From positions 2,432-13,927 of the forward strand of contig WQTB01000008.1 of NCBI GenBank assembly GCA_009786495.1: a stretch of 11,496 nucleotides of DNA. The letters run 5' to 3'. How positions within the stretch are numbered: position 1 is the first letter of the stretch; every line of letters starts with the position of its first letter. Positions 1 through 7,950 of the stretch are shown here, one piece after another. Source of the stretch: Treponema sp. (GTDB lineage Bacteria; Spirochaetota; Spirochaetia; Treponematales; Breznakiellaceae). The position numbers and the translations under genes were made by a program. The notes under the pieces were generated by a model that did no database searches, was not told the DNA's origin, and was given only the letters and a program-made list of their open reading frames with translations.

Positions 1-1
1 A

Positions 2-943
2 TTAAAAAAATATTATCAATGTTCTGTTAGCTGGCTTTTCGATTATATTCTATCTCTTGACAGCCGGCAGTTATCGCAGAGTCAGCAGGCGGATAATAAC
101 CTTATGCCTGAATTTCTTTCCGGGATGACATATCATTCAATTCTTGAACAATTCCTTTCTTATTACACGCAAGATCCTCTTCCCAAACCTGACATCACGG
201 AACACGGCATAACAATTCCTGCTTCCTGCAGGCAGCTTCTGCAAAAATGCATAGACAGTGTTTTTACTGGTTTTAATTCAATACCGGCAAGCGCGTTAAA
301 CGCAAGATTTTTATTAGCTGAAAAAAAACTCTATTATTTTAATCTTGAAAAAAGCCTTGCGCGGTTTTTTTCGCTTTTCGCGGGTTTTACCGTAACGGGC
401 AGCGAGAAATGGTATCAGACTCCGCGCGGCGGCTACTATTTAAGCGGTAAACTTGATTGCTTGCTTTATAACGAAAAAGACAAAAAATATGTTATAACAG
501 ATTTTAAAATGTCATCGCTTCCGAAACGAAGCGACTGCGTTTTTAACGAAGAAAATGAACCCTGCGATTTCCAGCTTCCGATGTACATAACGCTTGCGGA
601 AGAAAATGAAAAAATAGAAATACATTCATCTCTTTTTTACAGCATTTTAAAATTAAAAACTGAAGTTATAACAGGAAGAGTTCACGACATTGTAACCGGA
701 AATGATTTTCCCAAAAAAGAAGATGATTGTATTTCAAGGGACGATCAAAATTACAGGCGGTTATTTAAAATATTCAATGACAAGGCTCAAAAATTTTCAT
801 CGGAAATTATAACCGGGAATTTTACAGTTTACGAATCAGATCCAAAAAAATGTCATTCCTGCAGATTCAACAGCATCTGCCGGAAAACTTATATTATAAA
901 AAACGAAAAAAATATCTCTTTAGGAAAAGTTAATGATCAGTGA
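2..943 (+). CDS. addB: AddB, C-terminal part (helicase-nuclease subunit B), truncated by the window edge
   Basis: C-terminal fragment of the AddB subunit of the AddAB double-strand-break repair helicase-nuclease, which processes DNA ends for RecA loading in the cytoplasm. The frame has no stop back to the first base. The ATG at 104 is internal, because family-like sequence (YYQCSVSWLFDYILSL) precedes it. Numbered from that Met, the PD-(D/E)XK nuclease motifs are G7..H11..LE, GKLD (D118), ITDFK (D133, K135) and Q157..MY161. A Cys cluster C250-x2-C253-x5-C259 follows. With the upstream Cys (codon at 20-22) it makes the four-ligand 4Fe-4S 'staple' known from AddB. The stop overlaps addA by 11 bases, indicating translational coupling. 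All catalytic residues I can check are present. A stand-alone RecB-like nuclease is the alternative, but the upstream Cys motif and the addA neighbour argue against it. Confidence 0.88.
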   Translation, partial: LKKYYQCSVSWLFDYILSLDSRQLSQSQQADNNLMPEFLSGMTYHSILEQFLSYYTQDPLPKPDITEHGITIPASCRQLLQKCIDSVFTGFNSIPASALNARFLLAEKKLYYFNLEKSLARFFSLFAGFTVTGSEKWYQTPRGGYYLSGKLDCLLYNEKDKKYVITDFKMSSLPKRSDCVFNEENEPCDFQLPMYITLAEENEKIEIHSSLFYSILKLKTEVITGRVHDIVTGNDFPKKEDDCISRDDQNYRRLFKIFNDKAQKFSSEIITGNFTVYESDPKKCHSCRFNSICRKTYIIKNEKNISLGKVNDQ

Positions 944-3900
944 AAATAACAGGCTGAATGAAACATCTCAGCCGGCGGCGCGCGCGCATACAGCGCCGCG
1001 TTTAAATAAAGAGCAGGAAAAAGCCGCGTACTGTGAAAAAAACGCGGTTGTCGCGGCAGGCGCGGGCTCGGGAAAAACAATGGTTCTCGCAAGCCGCTTT
1101 GTTTATCTTGTTACGGAAAAAGGAATTGGCGCAGATGAAATATTGACGCTTACGTTCACCAAAAAAGCCGCGGGGCAAATGTTCACGCGCATATATTCAC
1201 TGTTATCTGAAATTGCGCAGGAAAACTCAGGCGAAAAATCGTTACGCGCTAAAAAGGCCATTGATAACATAATTCATGCAAGGATTCAAACGCTCGATTC
1301 CTACAGCGCCGCTCTTGTTAAGACCTGCGCAAGCCGCTACGGGATAAGTCCGATGTTTGAAATCAATCCGCAGCGCAGCCGCGAGATCGCACTTGAAGAA
1401 TCGCTGCCTTTTCTGATAACAAACAGGCAGCATCCCGCAATTGAAAAATTGTACTCGGAAAACAGCCCCGATGATATTGCGCGTAACATATTCCCTGAAA
1501 TTCTTGATAAACACTGCCTGCTTGACAGAGAAAGGGACTTTACAGACGACATAAAAAAACAATTTAAAATAATACTTTTTGAATGGGAAAAAATGACAAA
1601 CGAGATTGGCCTTATAGTCAATGGTTTTGAAAACAATATGACAGAGATTAATGAAATGTGCGGCAACCTGTTTCCGGTAATGGAAGAATATAAAAAAAAT
1701 AAAATAAAAGTTTTAAAAACCGCGGAAATAAAATCCTTTTTTGACCTTTTACTGCAAGAAGATCATAAAACTGTAATTGAAAAAGCCGAATCCCATCCCG
1801 TACACAGGCAGCTTCATCAACTGCTTTACTTTATAATGAAAATTTATAAAGTTAATACAATAAAGGGAAAACCAAAAGATAACCCGGTTAAGGAAAAGGT
1901 AAAAAAAATTAAAGCCTGTTACGAGAAATTTTCATCGTTGGTTGTATACTGTATGCAGGCCGGATTTATTTATTCGTTCATGTCCTTGCTTAATGAATTG
2001 CAAAAAAATTATCTTCACAGAAAACGCACGGAGGGCATACTGACTTTCAATGACGTATCGCATCTTGCGCGGACAATTTTAATGGAGCAGAAAGACATCA
2101 GGCAAAGCGAAAAAGAAACGTTTAAAGCGGTTATGATAGATGAATTTCAGGATAACAATGAACTCCAAAAAGACCTTCTATTTCTTCTTGCGGAAAAAAA
2201 AGATTTGCTTTGCGATAACATTCCAAAGCCTGACGATTTATGTGAAGATAAGCTTTTTTTTGTCGGTGACGAAAAACAATCGGTATATCTTTTCAGGGAC
2301 GCAGATGTCTCTGTTTTCAGAAAACTAAAAAATGACATTAAAGGCGTGAATCTTTCGTTAAAAATAAATTATAGATCATGCTCTTCATTAATCGGAGCGT
2401 TTAACGCCATTTTCGGCGGCAGCGTCCATGACCCATACGGCAAAGCTCCGTTAAATGAATTTTCTTCCGTGTTCGCGCCTGAAAAAAACGAAAAACTGCC
2501 GTTATACGAAGCTTCATACGCTCCGCTTGAAACAATAAAAGAAAAAGAAGGAAGCCTTTCGATATGCATACTTAACGGCAGTGAAAATGAAGAAAGCGCC
2601 GAAATCGCGGAAGGCGCTTCGCGCCTGTCAGACGTTGAAAACGAAGCGCGTTACACAGCGGAACAAATTGAAAAACTGCTTCAGGAAAAAAAAGAAGACG
2701 GCAAATCAAAATACCAGCCCAATGATATCGCGATCCTTTTCCGCTCGCACAGCCCGCAGTTTCTTTTTGAAAAACATTTAAGACTTTTAGGAATCCCGTA
2801 CGCAACTGGAGACATAAACGATCTTTTTTACGGCGGCGTCGTTAACGATATAATGTCCGTGCTCCGCCTTGCGGCATATCCTTTAGACACAACAGCCTAC
2901 GCGCAGATGCTTCGCTCACCCTTCACGGGTCTTTCACTTAACGGAACCGCAGTCTGTCTTTCCGTTTTCCGCGAAGCTGATTCAAAACTGCCTTTCAATG
3001 ATGACACGGCCGCTTTCCTTGACGATAACGACAGGGAAAGATACGAAAACGGAAAAAAAATATATGAATCAATCTGCTCAAAAGCGTCAGGCGAAAACGC
3101 TCCCGGCGAAACTTCGGGAATATGCGCGCTATTGGATAATTTATGGTCGGCGGAAGGTTACCGCTATGAAACGCAGTGGCATCCGAATACCGGCATTTAC
3201 GGCGAATATTATGATTATCTTTATCACCTTGCCGTAATTGCAGATAACGCAAGCCAGGGGCTTGCCGCGTTTACGGATTATATCAATTCGCTGCGAAGTT
3301 CAGGCGAAAGGCTTAAGGATATTGATGTCCCGCTGGACAGAAGCGGCGCCGTTCATTTAATGACTGTGCATAAAAGCAAGGGGCTTGAGTTTCCCGTAGT
3401 ATTTGTGTGCTGCTGCGGCAAACACGGAAAAAGAAATCAGGACAGAATTGTATATGAATCAGGGGAAGCGGGCATCGTTTTCTGTCCGCCCATGCCGCAG
3501 TCCTGCCATAATATTCCTGATATCAAAAAAAATTTTTTCTGGGAGCTTTCATGCACGGAAGAAAAACGCAAAAGAACCGCCGAACTTAGGCGGCTTTTAT
3601 ACGTGGCTATGACAAGAGCGGAAGAAAAACTTTATTTAACAGGCTCCCTTGATCTTGATAACGCGCAGAGCGGACAGACTCAGGTTGATAATGATTTCAA
3701 AAATAAAATAAAAAATTATATTGACGCGCAGCGCGAGAAAAAAGAAAATTATTTAAAAGGCGATTCAATTCTTGATAACGACACATTCTTCGGACTTTTG
3801 CTGCCCGCGGTTTCTTCGCAGATAACGTCATCGTTTTTTAACATGGAAGAAATCCCCGTATACTCAGAAGAATATATTCCCGGCAGCGCAAAAAAAACGG

Positions 3901-4697
3901 TCTTAAAAAATGATCAGGACGGGCTAAACGTATATATCGCTTCAGTTAAAAGTAAATATACTAAAGCAAAAACTTTAATAACGCCGCTTCTTCCAAATAA
4001 TCACATAACGCCTGTTTCATTGAAAAAAGAAGATCTGGCGGCAGCGGGGATTCCGCTTGGAAGAGGCATTTTTGTAAATGATAATTACTCGGGCGGGATG
4101 TCAAATGATATTTTTAACAGGGTAGATTCGCTATTGTCACGGCTTCAGCAGACAGACGATGATTCAAACGAAAGATTTAATTCAGGCAGTTTCGGCACTA
4201 TCGCGCACTGCTGCGTAGAAGCGCTTTTAAATAAACAGGAAGTTTTAATCCCTGTAAGCGTATCTGGCCTTTTATCCCCCGTTGAATTCACCGCGCTGCT
4301 TGAAGCCGGCAATGAAATAGCCCGCCGGTTTGTCGACTCTCCGCTCGGCAAAATCGCGCAGAAAGCGGAATTACGTGAAAACGAATACGCGTTTCGAAGC
4401 CTTCTTAAAAACAGGAAAGGAAATGAAATTTTTATTAACGGCACTATAGACCTTTTTTTTGAAGAAAACGGCGTAATCCACATTGTGGATTTTAAAACAG
4501 ACCTTATAGAAAAACCTACCGAGCATACGGCGCAAATGGCCTGTTATCACCGCGCAATCACATCGCTTTTTGCCGTTCCGTTAAAAAAACAATGCCGCAT
4601 TTGGCTTTACTATTTAAGGACGGGTCACGCGGTAGAAATGACTGATAAAGCCTGTCAATTTGATCTTGAACAAAGGGTTTTCGCGGATAGTTATTAA
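933..4697 (+). CDS. addA: AddA, ATP-dependent helicase/nuclease subunit A
   Basis: UvrD/RecB-type superfamily 1 helicase with a C-terminal PD-(D/E)XK nuclease, 1254 residues, close to the usual AddA length. Motifs in order: Q-motif Q28; Walker A GAGSGKT (43-49, K48); motif Ia LTLTFTKKAA (71-80); Walker B DEFQD (403-407); motif III GDEKQS (445-450); motif IV NYRS (479-482); motif V TVHKSKGLEF (811-820); motif VI YVAMTRAEEK (890-899). The nuclease domain has H1092, GTID (D1173), VDFKTD (D1186, K1188) and Q1201..Y1205, so both activities look intact. With AddB it should unwind and resect double-strand ends for recombination. The ATG at 933 lies inside the end of addB, with an AGGA Shine-Dalgarno at 922-925. 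One oddity is a Cys-Cys-Cys run at 826-828 just after motif V. RecB is the alternative, but the AddB-like partner with its Fe-S cysteines favours AddA. Confidence 0.92.
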   Translation: MISENNRLNETSQPAARAHTAPRLNKEQEKAAYCEKNAVVAAGAGSGKTMVLASRFVYLVTEKGIGADEILTLTFTKKAAGQMFTRIYSLLSEIAQENSGEKSLRAKKAIDNIIHARIQTLDSYSAALVKTCASRYGISPMFEINPQRSREIALEESLPFLITNRQHPAIEKLYSENSPDDIARNIFPEILDKHCLLDRERDFTDDIKKQFKIILFEWEKMTNEIGLIVNGFENNMTEINEMCGNLFPVMEEYKKNKIKVLKTAEIKSFFDLLLQEDHKTVIEKAESHPVHRQLHQLLYFIMKIYKVNTIKGKPKDNPVKEKVKKIKACYEKFSSLVVYCMQAGFIYSFMSLLNELQKNYLHRKRTEGILTFNDVSHLARTILMEQKDIRQSEKETFKAVMIDEFQDNNELQKDLLFLLAEKKDLLCDNIPKPDDLCEDKLFFVGDEKQSVYLFRDADVSVFRKLKNDIKGVNLSLKINYRSCSSLIGAFNAIFGGSVHDPYGKAPLNEFSSVFAPEKNEKLPLYEASYAPLETIKEKEGSLSICILNGSENEESAEIAEGASRLSDVENEARYTAEQIEKLLQEKKEDGKSKYQPNDIAILFRSHSPQFLFEKHLRLLGIPYATGDINDLFYGGVVNDIMSVLRLAAYPLDTTAYAQMLRSPFTGLSLNGTAVCLSVFREADSKLPFNDDTAAFLDDNDRERYENGKKIYESICSKASGENAPGETSGICALLDNLWSAEGYRYETQWHPNTGIYGEYYDYLYHLAVIADNASQGLAAFTDYINSLRSSGERLKDIDVPLDRSGAVHLMTVHKSKGLEFPVVFVCCCGKHGKRNQDRIVYESGEAGIVFCPPMPQSCHNIPDIKKNFFWELSCTEEKRKRTAELRRLLYVAMTRAEEKLYLTGSLDLDNAQSGQTQVDNDFKNKIKNYIDAQREKKENYLKGDSILDNDTFFGLLLPAVSSQITSSFFNMEEIPVYSEEYIPGSAKKTVLKNDQDGLNVYIASVKSKYTKAKTLITPLLPNNHITPVSLKKEDLAAAGIPLGRGIFVNDNYSGGMSNDIFNRVDSLLSRLQQTDDDSNERFNSGSFGTIAHCCVEALLNKQEVLIPVSVSGLLSPVEFTALLEAGNEIARRFVDSPLGKIAQKAELRENEYAFRSLLKNRKGNEIFINGTIDLFFEENGVIHIVDFKTDLIEKPTEHTAQMACYHRAITSLFAVPLKKQCRIWLYYLRTGHAVEMTDKACQFDLEQRVFADSY

Positions 4698-4722
4698 ATC
4701 TTCGGTGTTTTAAAAATCACAT

Positions 4723-4751
4723 TTGTAATAATCTTTTTCTCATGTTAAAAT
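4723..4751 (+). promoter_or_regulatory. Possible sigma70-type promoter before the hexokinase cluster
   Basis: TTGTAA (4723-4728), a 17-base spacer and TAAAAT (4746-4751) resemble -35 and -10 boxes (4/6 and 5/6 matches). It lies in the 70-base gap after addA. A start point 6-7 bases downstream would fall at or inside the Shine-Dalgarno and leave a leader of only about 10 bases, so this may be chance. The cluster may instead be read through from addA, since I see no terminator between them. Confidence 0.22.
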
Positions 4752-4767
4752 AAGTAAGGAGAATACA

Positions 4768-6123
4768 ATGAATAAATTTGACGCACAGGAAATAAATGAA
4801 TTTGCGCGGTATTACGGTTTTCATTACGACAGCATTAATCCTGACGCGCTTGTAAAAGAAATTCTTACGGAGATGCAGCGCGGCCTTGAAGATAAAACTT
4901 CCAGCCTGGCGATGATTCCTTCATATATTTCGCCTGTCACGCACATTCCCGCGGGCAAGACAGTCCTTGCCTTTGACGCTGGCGGAACCAATTTAAGAAC
5001 AAGCCTTGTGTACTTTAATGAAAACGGCGAAGCTGTCGCGCAGGGAACAAAAAAAACGCCGATGCCGGGAACATCGGGACAGATAAGCGCGAATGATTTT
5101 TTCAGCGTGATCGCGGATGCCGCTCTTGATCTTTTAAAGGATTCAAAAATTGAAGGAATAGGATTTACATTTTCATATCCGATGGAAATCACGCAGGACG
5201 CCGACGGAATTCTTCTTGCGTTCAGCAAGGAAGTTGACGCGCCGGACGTTATCGGAAAAGCAATCGGCAAGGGCCTTCGCGAAGCGCTTGCGCGCAAAGG
5301 ATGCAAATATTCAGGCCCTATTGTGATGTTAAACGATACCGTCGCTACCCTGCTTTCCGGCGTCGCGACAATTTCACCTGACGGCGAGAAGGCGCGCACA
5401 AGAAACGATTTCGGCGCGGAAGGAGGCCCTGTTATCGGTTTTATTCTTGGAACCGGTTTTAACACAGCCTACCCCGAAACCAGCATTCCAAAAATAAAAT
5501 TTAATTCCCAGTCTTCGCCGCAGATTGTCGTATGCGAAACGGGAAATTTCAACATAAAAAACAGGGGCCGACTTGATATTGAATATGACAATACGACAAA
5601 AAATCCAGGCGGGTATTTTCTTGAAAAAGCTGCCGCGGGCGCGTACCTTGGACCCTTAACCCTTCATATTTTAAAGCAGGCGGTAAAAGATAAAGTTTTA
5701 CAATTTAAAAAATCGGACGAGCTTCTTGCGATGCCGCATCTTGAAACGCGTTTTTTAAACGAGTTTACGCACGCGCCGCTCACAGCCCAGGGGCCGGTAG
5801 GTTCGTTATTCGACACGAAAGAATGCGGCGCTCTTGCCGCGCTTCAGTACATTACTTCAATTGTAACGGAACGCGGCGCGCTGCTTTCGGCGGCTGTAGT
5901 CGCCGCCACTGTTGAGCGGATGAATCCCGCGTACGAGCCGTATTCGCCCGTGCGGATAGCGGTAGAAGGCACTACTTACATGATTTATAAAGGGATGCGG
6001 CGCGCGCTTGAATCGCATCTGCATCAAATGCTGATAAAGGATAAACCGCGCCCGTATGTAATATCTCCGGTTGAACAGGCAAGTCTTTTCGGCGCGGCAG
6101 TCGCGGCGCTGAGTAAAAAATAA
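4768..6123 (+). CDS. Hexokinase (eukaryotic-type hexokinase family)
   Basis: ATP-dependent hexose kinase of the actin-like ATPase fold, expected to make glucose-6-phosphate or a related hexose-6-phosphate in the cytoplasm as entry to glycolysis. Length is 451 residues, typical of a single-unit hexokinase. Visible motifs: phosphate-1 loop FDAGGTNLR (69-77); the family sugar-binding stretch GFTFSYPM (132-139); catalytic LND (N189, D190); phosphate-2 GFILGTGFN (224-232); glutamates E257 (CETGNF) and E286 (FLEK), which match sugar-contacting positions; adenosine-side motif VEGTTYMIYK (399-408). The conserved TKGF loop of eukaryotic enzymes reads SKEV here (153-156). The ROK glucokinase signature is absent, so this is not the common bacterial type. 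AAGGAG at 4756-4761, six bases before the ATG, fixes the start. PepF follows after 11 bases. Sugar specificity cannot be read from sequence. Confidence 0.88.
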   Translation: MNKFDAQEINEFARYYGFHYDSINPDALVKEILTEMQRGLEDKTSSLAMIPSYISPVTHIPAGKTVLAFDAGGTNLRTSLVYFNENGEAVAQGTKKTPMPGTSGQISANDFFSVIADAALDLLKDSKIEGIGFTFSYPMEITQDADGILLAFSKEVDAPDVIGKAIGKGLREALARKGCKYSGPIVMLNDTVATLLSGVATISPDGEKARTRNDFGAEGGPVIGFILGTGFNTAYPETSIPKIKFNSQSSPQIVVCETGNFNIKNRGRLDIEYDNTTKNPGGYFLEKAAAGAYLGPLTLHILKQAVKDKVLQFKKSDELLAMPHLETRFLNEFTHAPLTAQGPVGSLFDTKECGALAALQYITSIVTERGALLSAAVVAATVERMNPAYEPYSPVRIAVEGTTYMIYKGMRRALESHLHQMLIKDKPRPYVISPVEQASLFGAAVAALSKK

Positions 6124-6134
6124 GGAAGGAAAAT

Positions 6135-7937
6135 ATGTCAACTAACGAAAAAACAATTCCGCTGCGAAGCGAAGCTTCTGTTTCCGACACATGGGATTTA
6201 TCAAAACTTTTTAAAAACGCCGATGAATGGAACAAGGGGCTTTTGGAATTTGAAAAAACCGCAGAAAGAATTCCGTCGTTCAAGGGAACGCTTGGAAAAT
6301 CCGCGCAAAACCTTGCGGACTATCTTGATTTTGCGTGCGATCTTTATATTCTGGGCGAACGCCTTGGCTATTACGCGATGCTAAGAACGTCAGAAGATCA
6401 GGGCGACAGCGCGTCACGCACGATGTCAGGAAAGATCACGATGGCGGAAGCGAAAGCCGAAGCGGCGGCGGCGTGGGATAAACCGGAGATACTCGCGATC
6501 CCGGAAAAAGACATGAACGTTTTTTTAAACCATGAAAGGATCAAAGATTACCGCGTATATCTTCAGAGAATAATCAGATACAGACCGCATATTTTAAGCG
6601 ACAGGGAAGAACGCATTATTTCGCTTTTTTCAGAGAACGACGATGCCGCAAGCGACGCGTTTTCCGTTCTTACGAATGTCGATATTGACTTCGGCGTAAT
6701 CGACACGCCCGAAGGAAAACTGCCGCTTTCGCAGTCAACGTTTACGGTTTTTCTTGAAAACAGCAGCCGCGAAATTCGAAAGCAGGCTTACAGTAAATTG
6801 TACGGCTGTTACGACGCGCACAAAACGACAATCGCGAGTTTGTATTCAGGTTCCGTAAAACAGGATGTAATAAAAGCGCGCATAAGGGGTTACGCGTCGT
6901 CGCGGCAGGCGGCTCTTTATCCCGACAATGTAAACGAATCAGTTTACGACAATCTGATTCAGGCGGTCAGCGGCAAACTTTCGTATCTTCATAAATATTA
7001 CTCGCTAAGAAAGCGCGCCTTAAAACTTGACGAACTTCGCCACTACGACGTATATACTCCGCTTGTAGCGAATATTAAAAAGACCACAACATGGAACGAA
7101 GCCGTAGACCTTATAAGCAGCGCGCTCGCTCCGTTAGGTGACGAGTATGTTTCCGTTTTAAGGGGCGGGCTTCTTGGACGCTGGGCCGACCGTTACGAAA
7201 ACAAGGGCAAAAGATCAGGCGCGTTTTCCGCGGGAAGTTTTACAGGCGATCCCTACATCCTTATGAATTTCAAAAATGATTCAATACGCGATGTCTTTAC
7301 CCTTGCCCACGAAGGCGGCCATTCGATGCATTCATGGTACTCTTCGCGTAACAATCCTTTTATGCAGTACAATTACACGATCTTTGAAGCGGAAGTAGCC
7401 AGCACATTTAACGAAGAGCTTTTATTCCATCATATCCTAAAAAACACAGAAGATAAGGAAATGCGTTTCTATCTTGTAAATAAGCGCGCTGACGAACTTC
7501 TTGGCACACTTTACCGCCAGACGATGTTCGCCGAGTACGAAAAAATTACTCACGCTCTTGAAGAAAGCGGAACGCCGCTTACAGTCGACCTTCTTCGCGC
7601 CGAATACCGCAAACTGCTCGTAAAATATTTCGGACCTGAACTTGTTTTTGAAGATTTAAGCGATCTTGAAGGACTCAGAATTCCGCATTTTTACCGCGCG
7701 TTCTATGTCTACAAATATTCAACAGGAGTATCAGCCGCGCTCGCGCTCGCAAAGCGCGTACTTGAAGGCGGCGAAAAGGAAAGAAACGATTATTTCACAT
7801 TCTTAAAATCAGGCGGCTCGCGCTTCCCGATTGACGCGCTGAAAACCGCGGGCGTTGACATGAGTTCTCCCGATCCCGTAAACGCGGCATGCGACGCATT
7901 CGGAAGTCTTGTTGAAGAGCTGGACAAACTGTTATAA
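6135..7937 (+). CDS. pepF: Oligoendopeptidase F, M3B family zinc metallopeptidase
   Basis: Cytoplasmic zinc endopeptidase that cuts short peptides, usually acting in peptide nutrition and turnover. It is 600 residues, the normal PepF length, with no signal peptide. The N-terminus contains the family-like TWDLSKLF (about 19-26). The zinc site is HEGGH (392-396; H392 and H396 ligands, E393 catalytic), with the third ligand E420 in AEVAS, 24 residues after the second His. The preceding GSFTGDPYILMNF stretch and the C-terminal IPHFYRAFYVYKY (516-528), which carries the tyrosines that line the substrate site, are also family hallmarks. The start follows AGGAAGGA overlapping the hexokinase stop; the gap is 11 bases. 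The esterase gene follows after 13 bases. No truncation or missing catalytic residue is seen. Confidence 0.93.
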   Translation: MSTNEKTIPLRSEASVSDTWDLSKLFKNADEWNKGLLEFEKTAERIPSFKGTLGKSAQNLADYLDFACDLYILGERLGYYAMLRTSEDQGDSASRTMSGKITMAEAKAEAAAAWDKPEILAIPEKDMNVFLNHERIKDYRVYLQRIIRYRPHILSDREERIISLFSENDDAASDAFSVLTNVDIDFGVIDTPEGKLPLSQSTFTVFLENSSREIRKQAYSKLYGCYDAHKTTIASLYSGSVKQDVIKARIRGYASSRQAALYPDNVNESVYDNLIQAVSGKLSYLHKYYSLRKRALKLDELRHYDVYTPLVANIKKTTTWNEAVDLISSALAPLGDEYVSVLRGGLLGRWADRYENKGKRSGAFSAGSFTGDPYILMNFKNDSIRDVFTLAHEGGHSMHSWYSSRNNPFMQYNYTIFEAEVASTFNEELLFHHILKNTEDKEMRFYLVNKRADELLGTLYRQTMFAEYEKITHALEESGTPLTVDLLRAEYRKLLVKYFGPELVFEDLSDLEGLRIPHFYRAFYVYKYSTGVSAALALAKRVLEGGEKERNDYFTFLKSGGSRFPIDALKTAGVDMSSPDPVNAACDAFGSLVEELDKLL

Positions 7938-7938
7938 C

Positions 7939-7944
7939 AAGGAG
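7939..7944 (+). promoter_or_regulatory. Ribosome binding site that fixes the esterase start
   Basis: AAGGAG lies immediately after the pepF stop and six bases before the ATG at 7951. An in-frame ATG at 7909, inside pepF, would add 14 residues but has no comparable site. The same AAGGAG with six-base spacing precedes the hexokinase gene. Confidence 0.8.
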
Positions 7945-7950
7945 AAAAAA

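Noticed and set aside
4698..4722. Imperfect inverted repeat after the addA stop (GTGTTTT / AAAAATCAC)
   Set aside because: It is AT-rich with a mismatch and has no T run at the right place; not a credible terminator.
4824..5465. Long open frame of 213 codons on the minus strand inside the hexokinase gene
   Set aside because: It is fully antisense to a gene with clear family motifs, its own translation shows no recognisable domain, and GCG-rich codons on the other strand readily leave this frame open.
7909..7950. Longer esterase frame beginning at the ATG at 7909
   Set aside because: It lies within the end of pepF without a ribosome-binding site, while AAGGAG stands six bases before the ATG at 7951.
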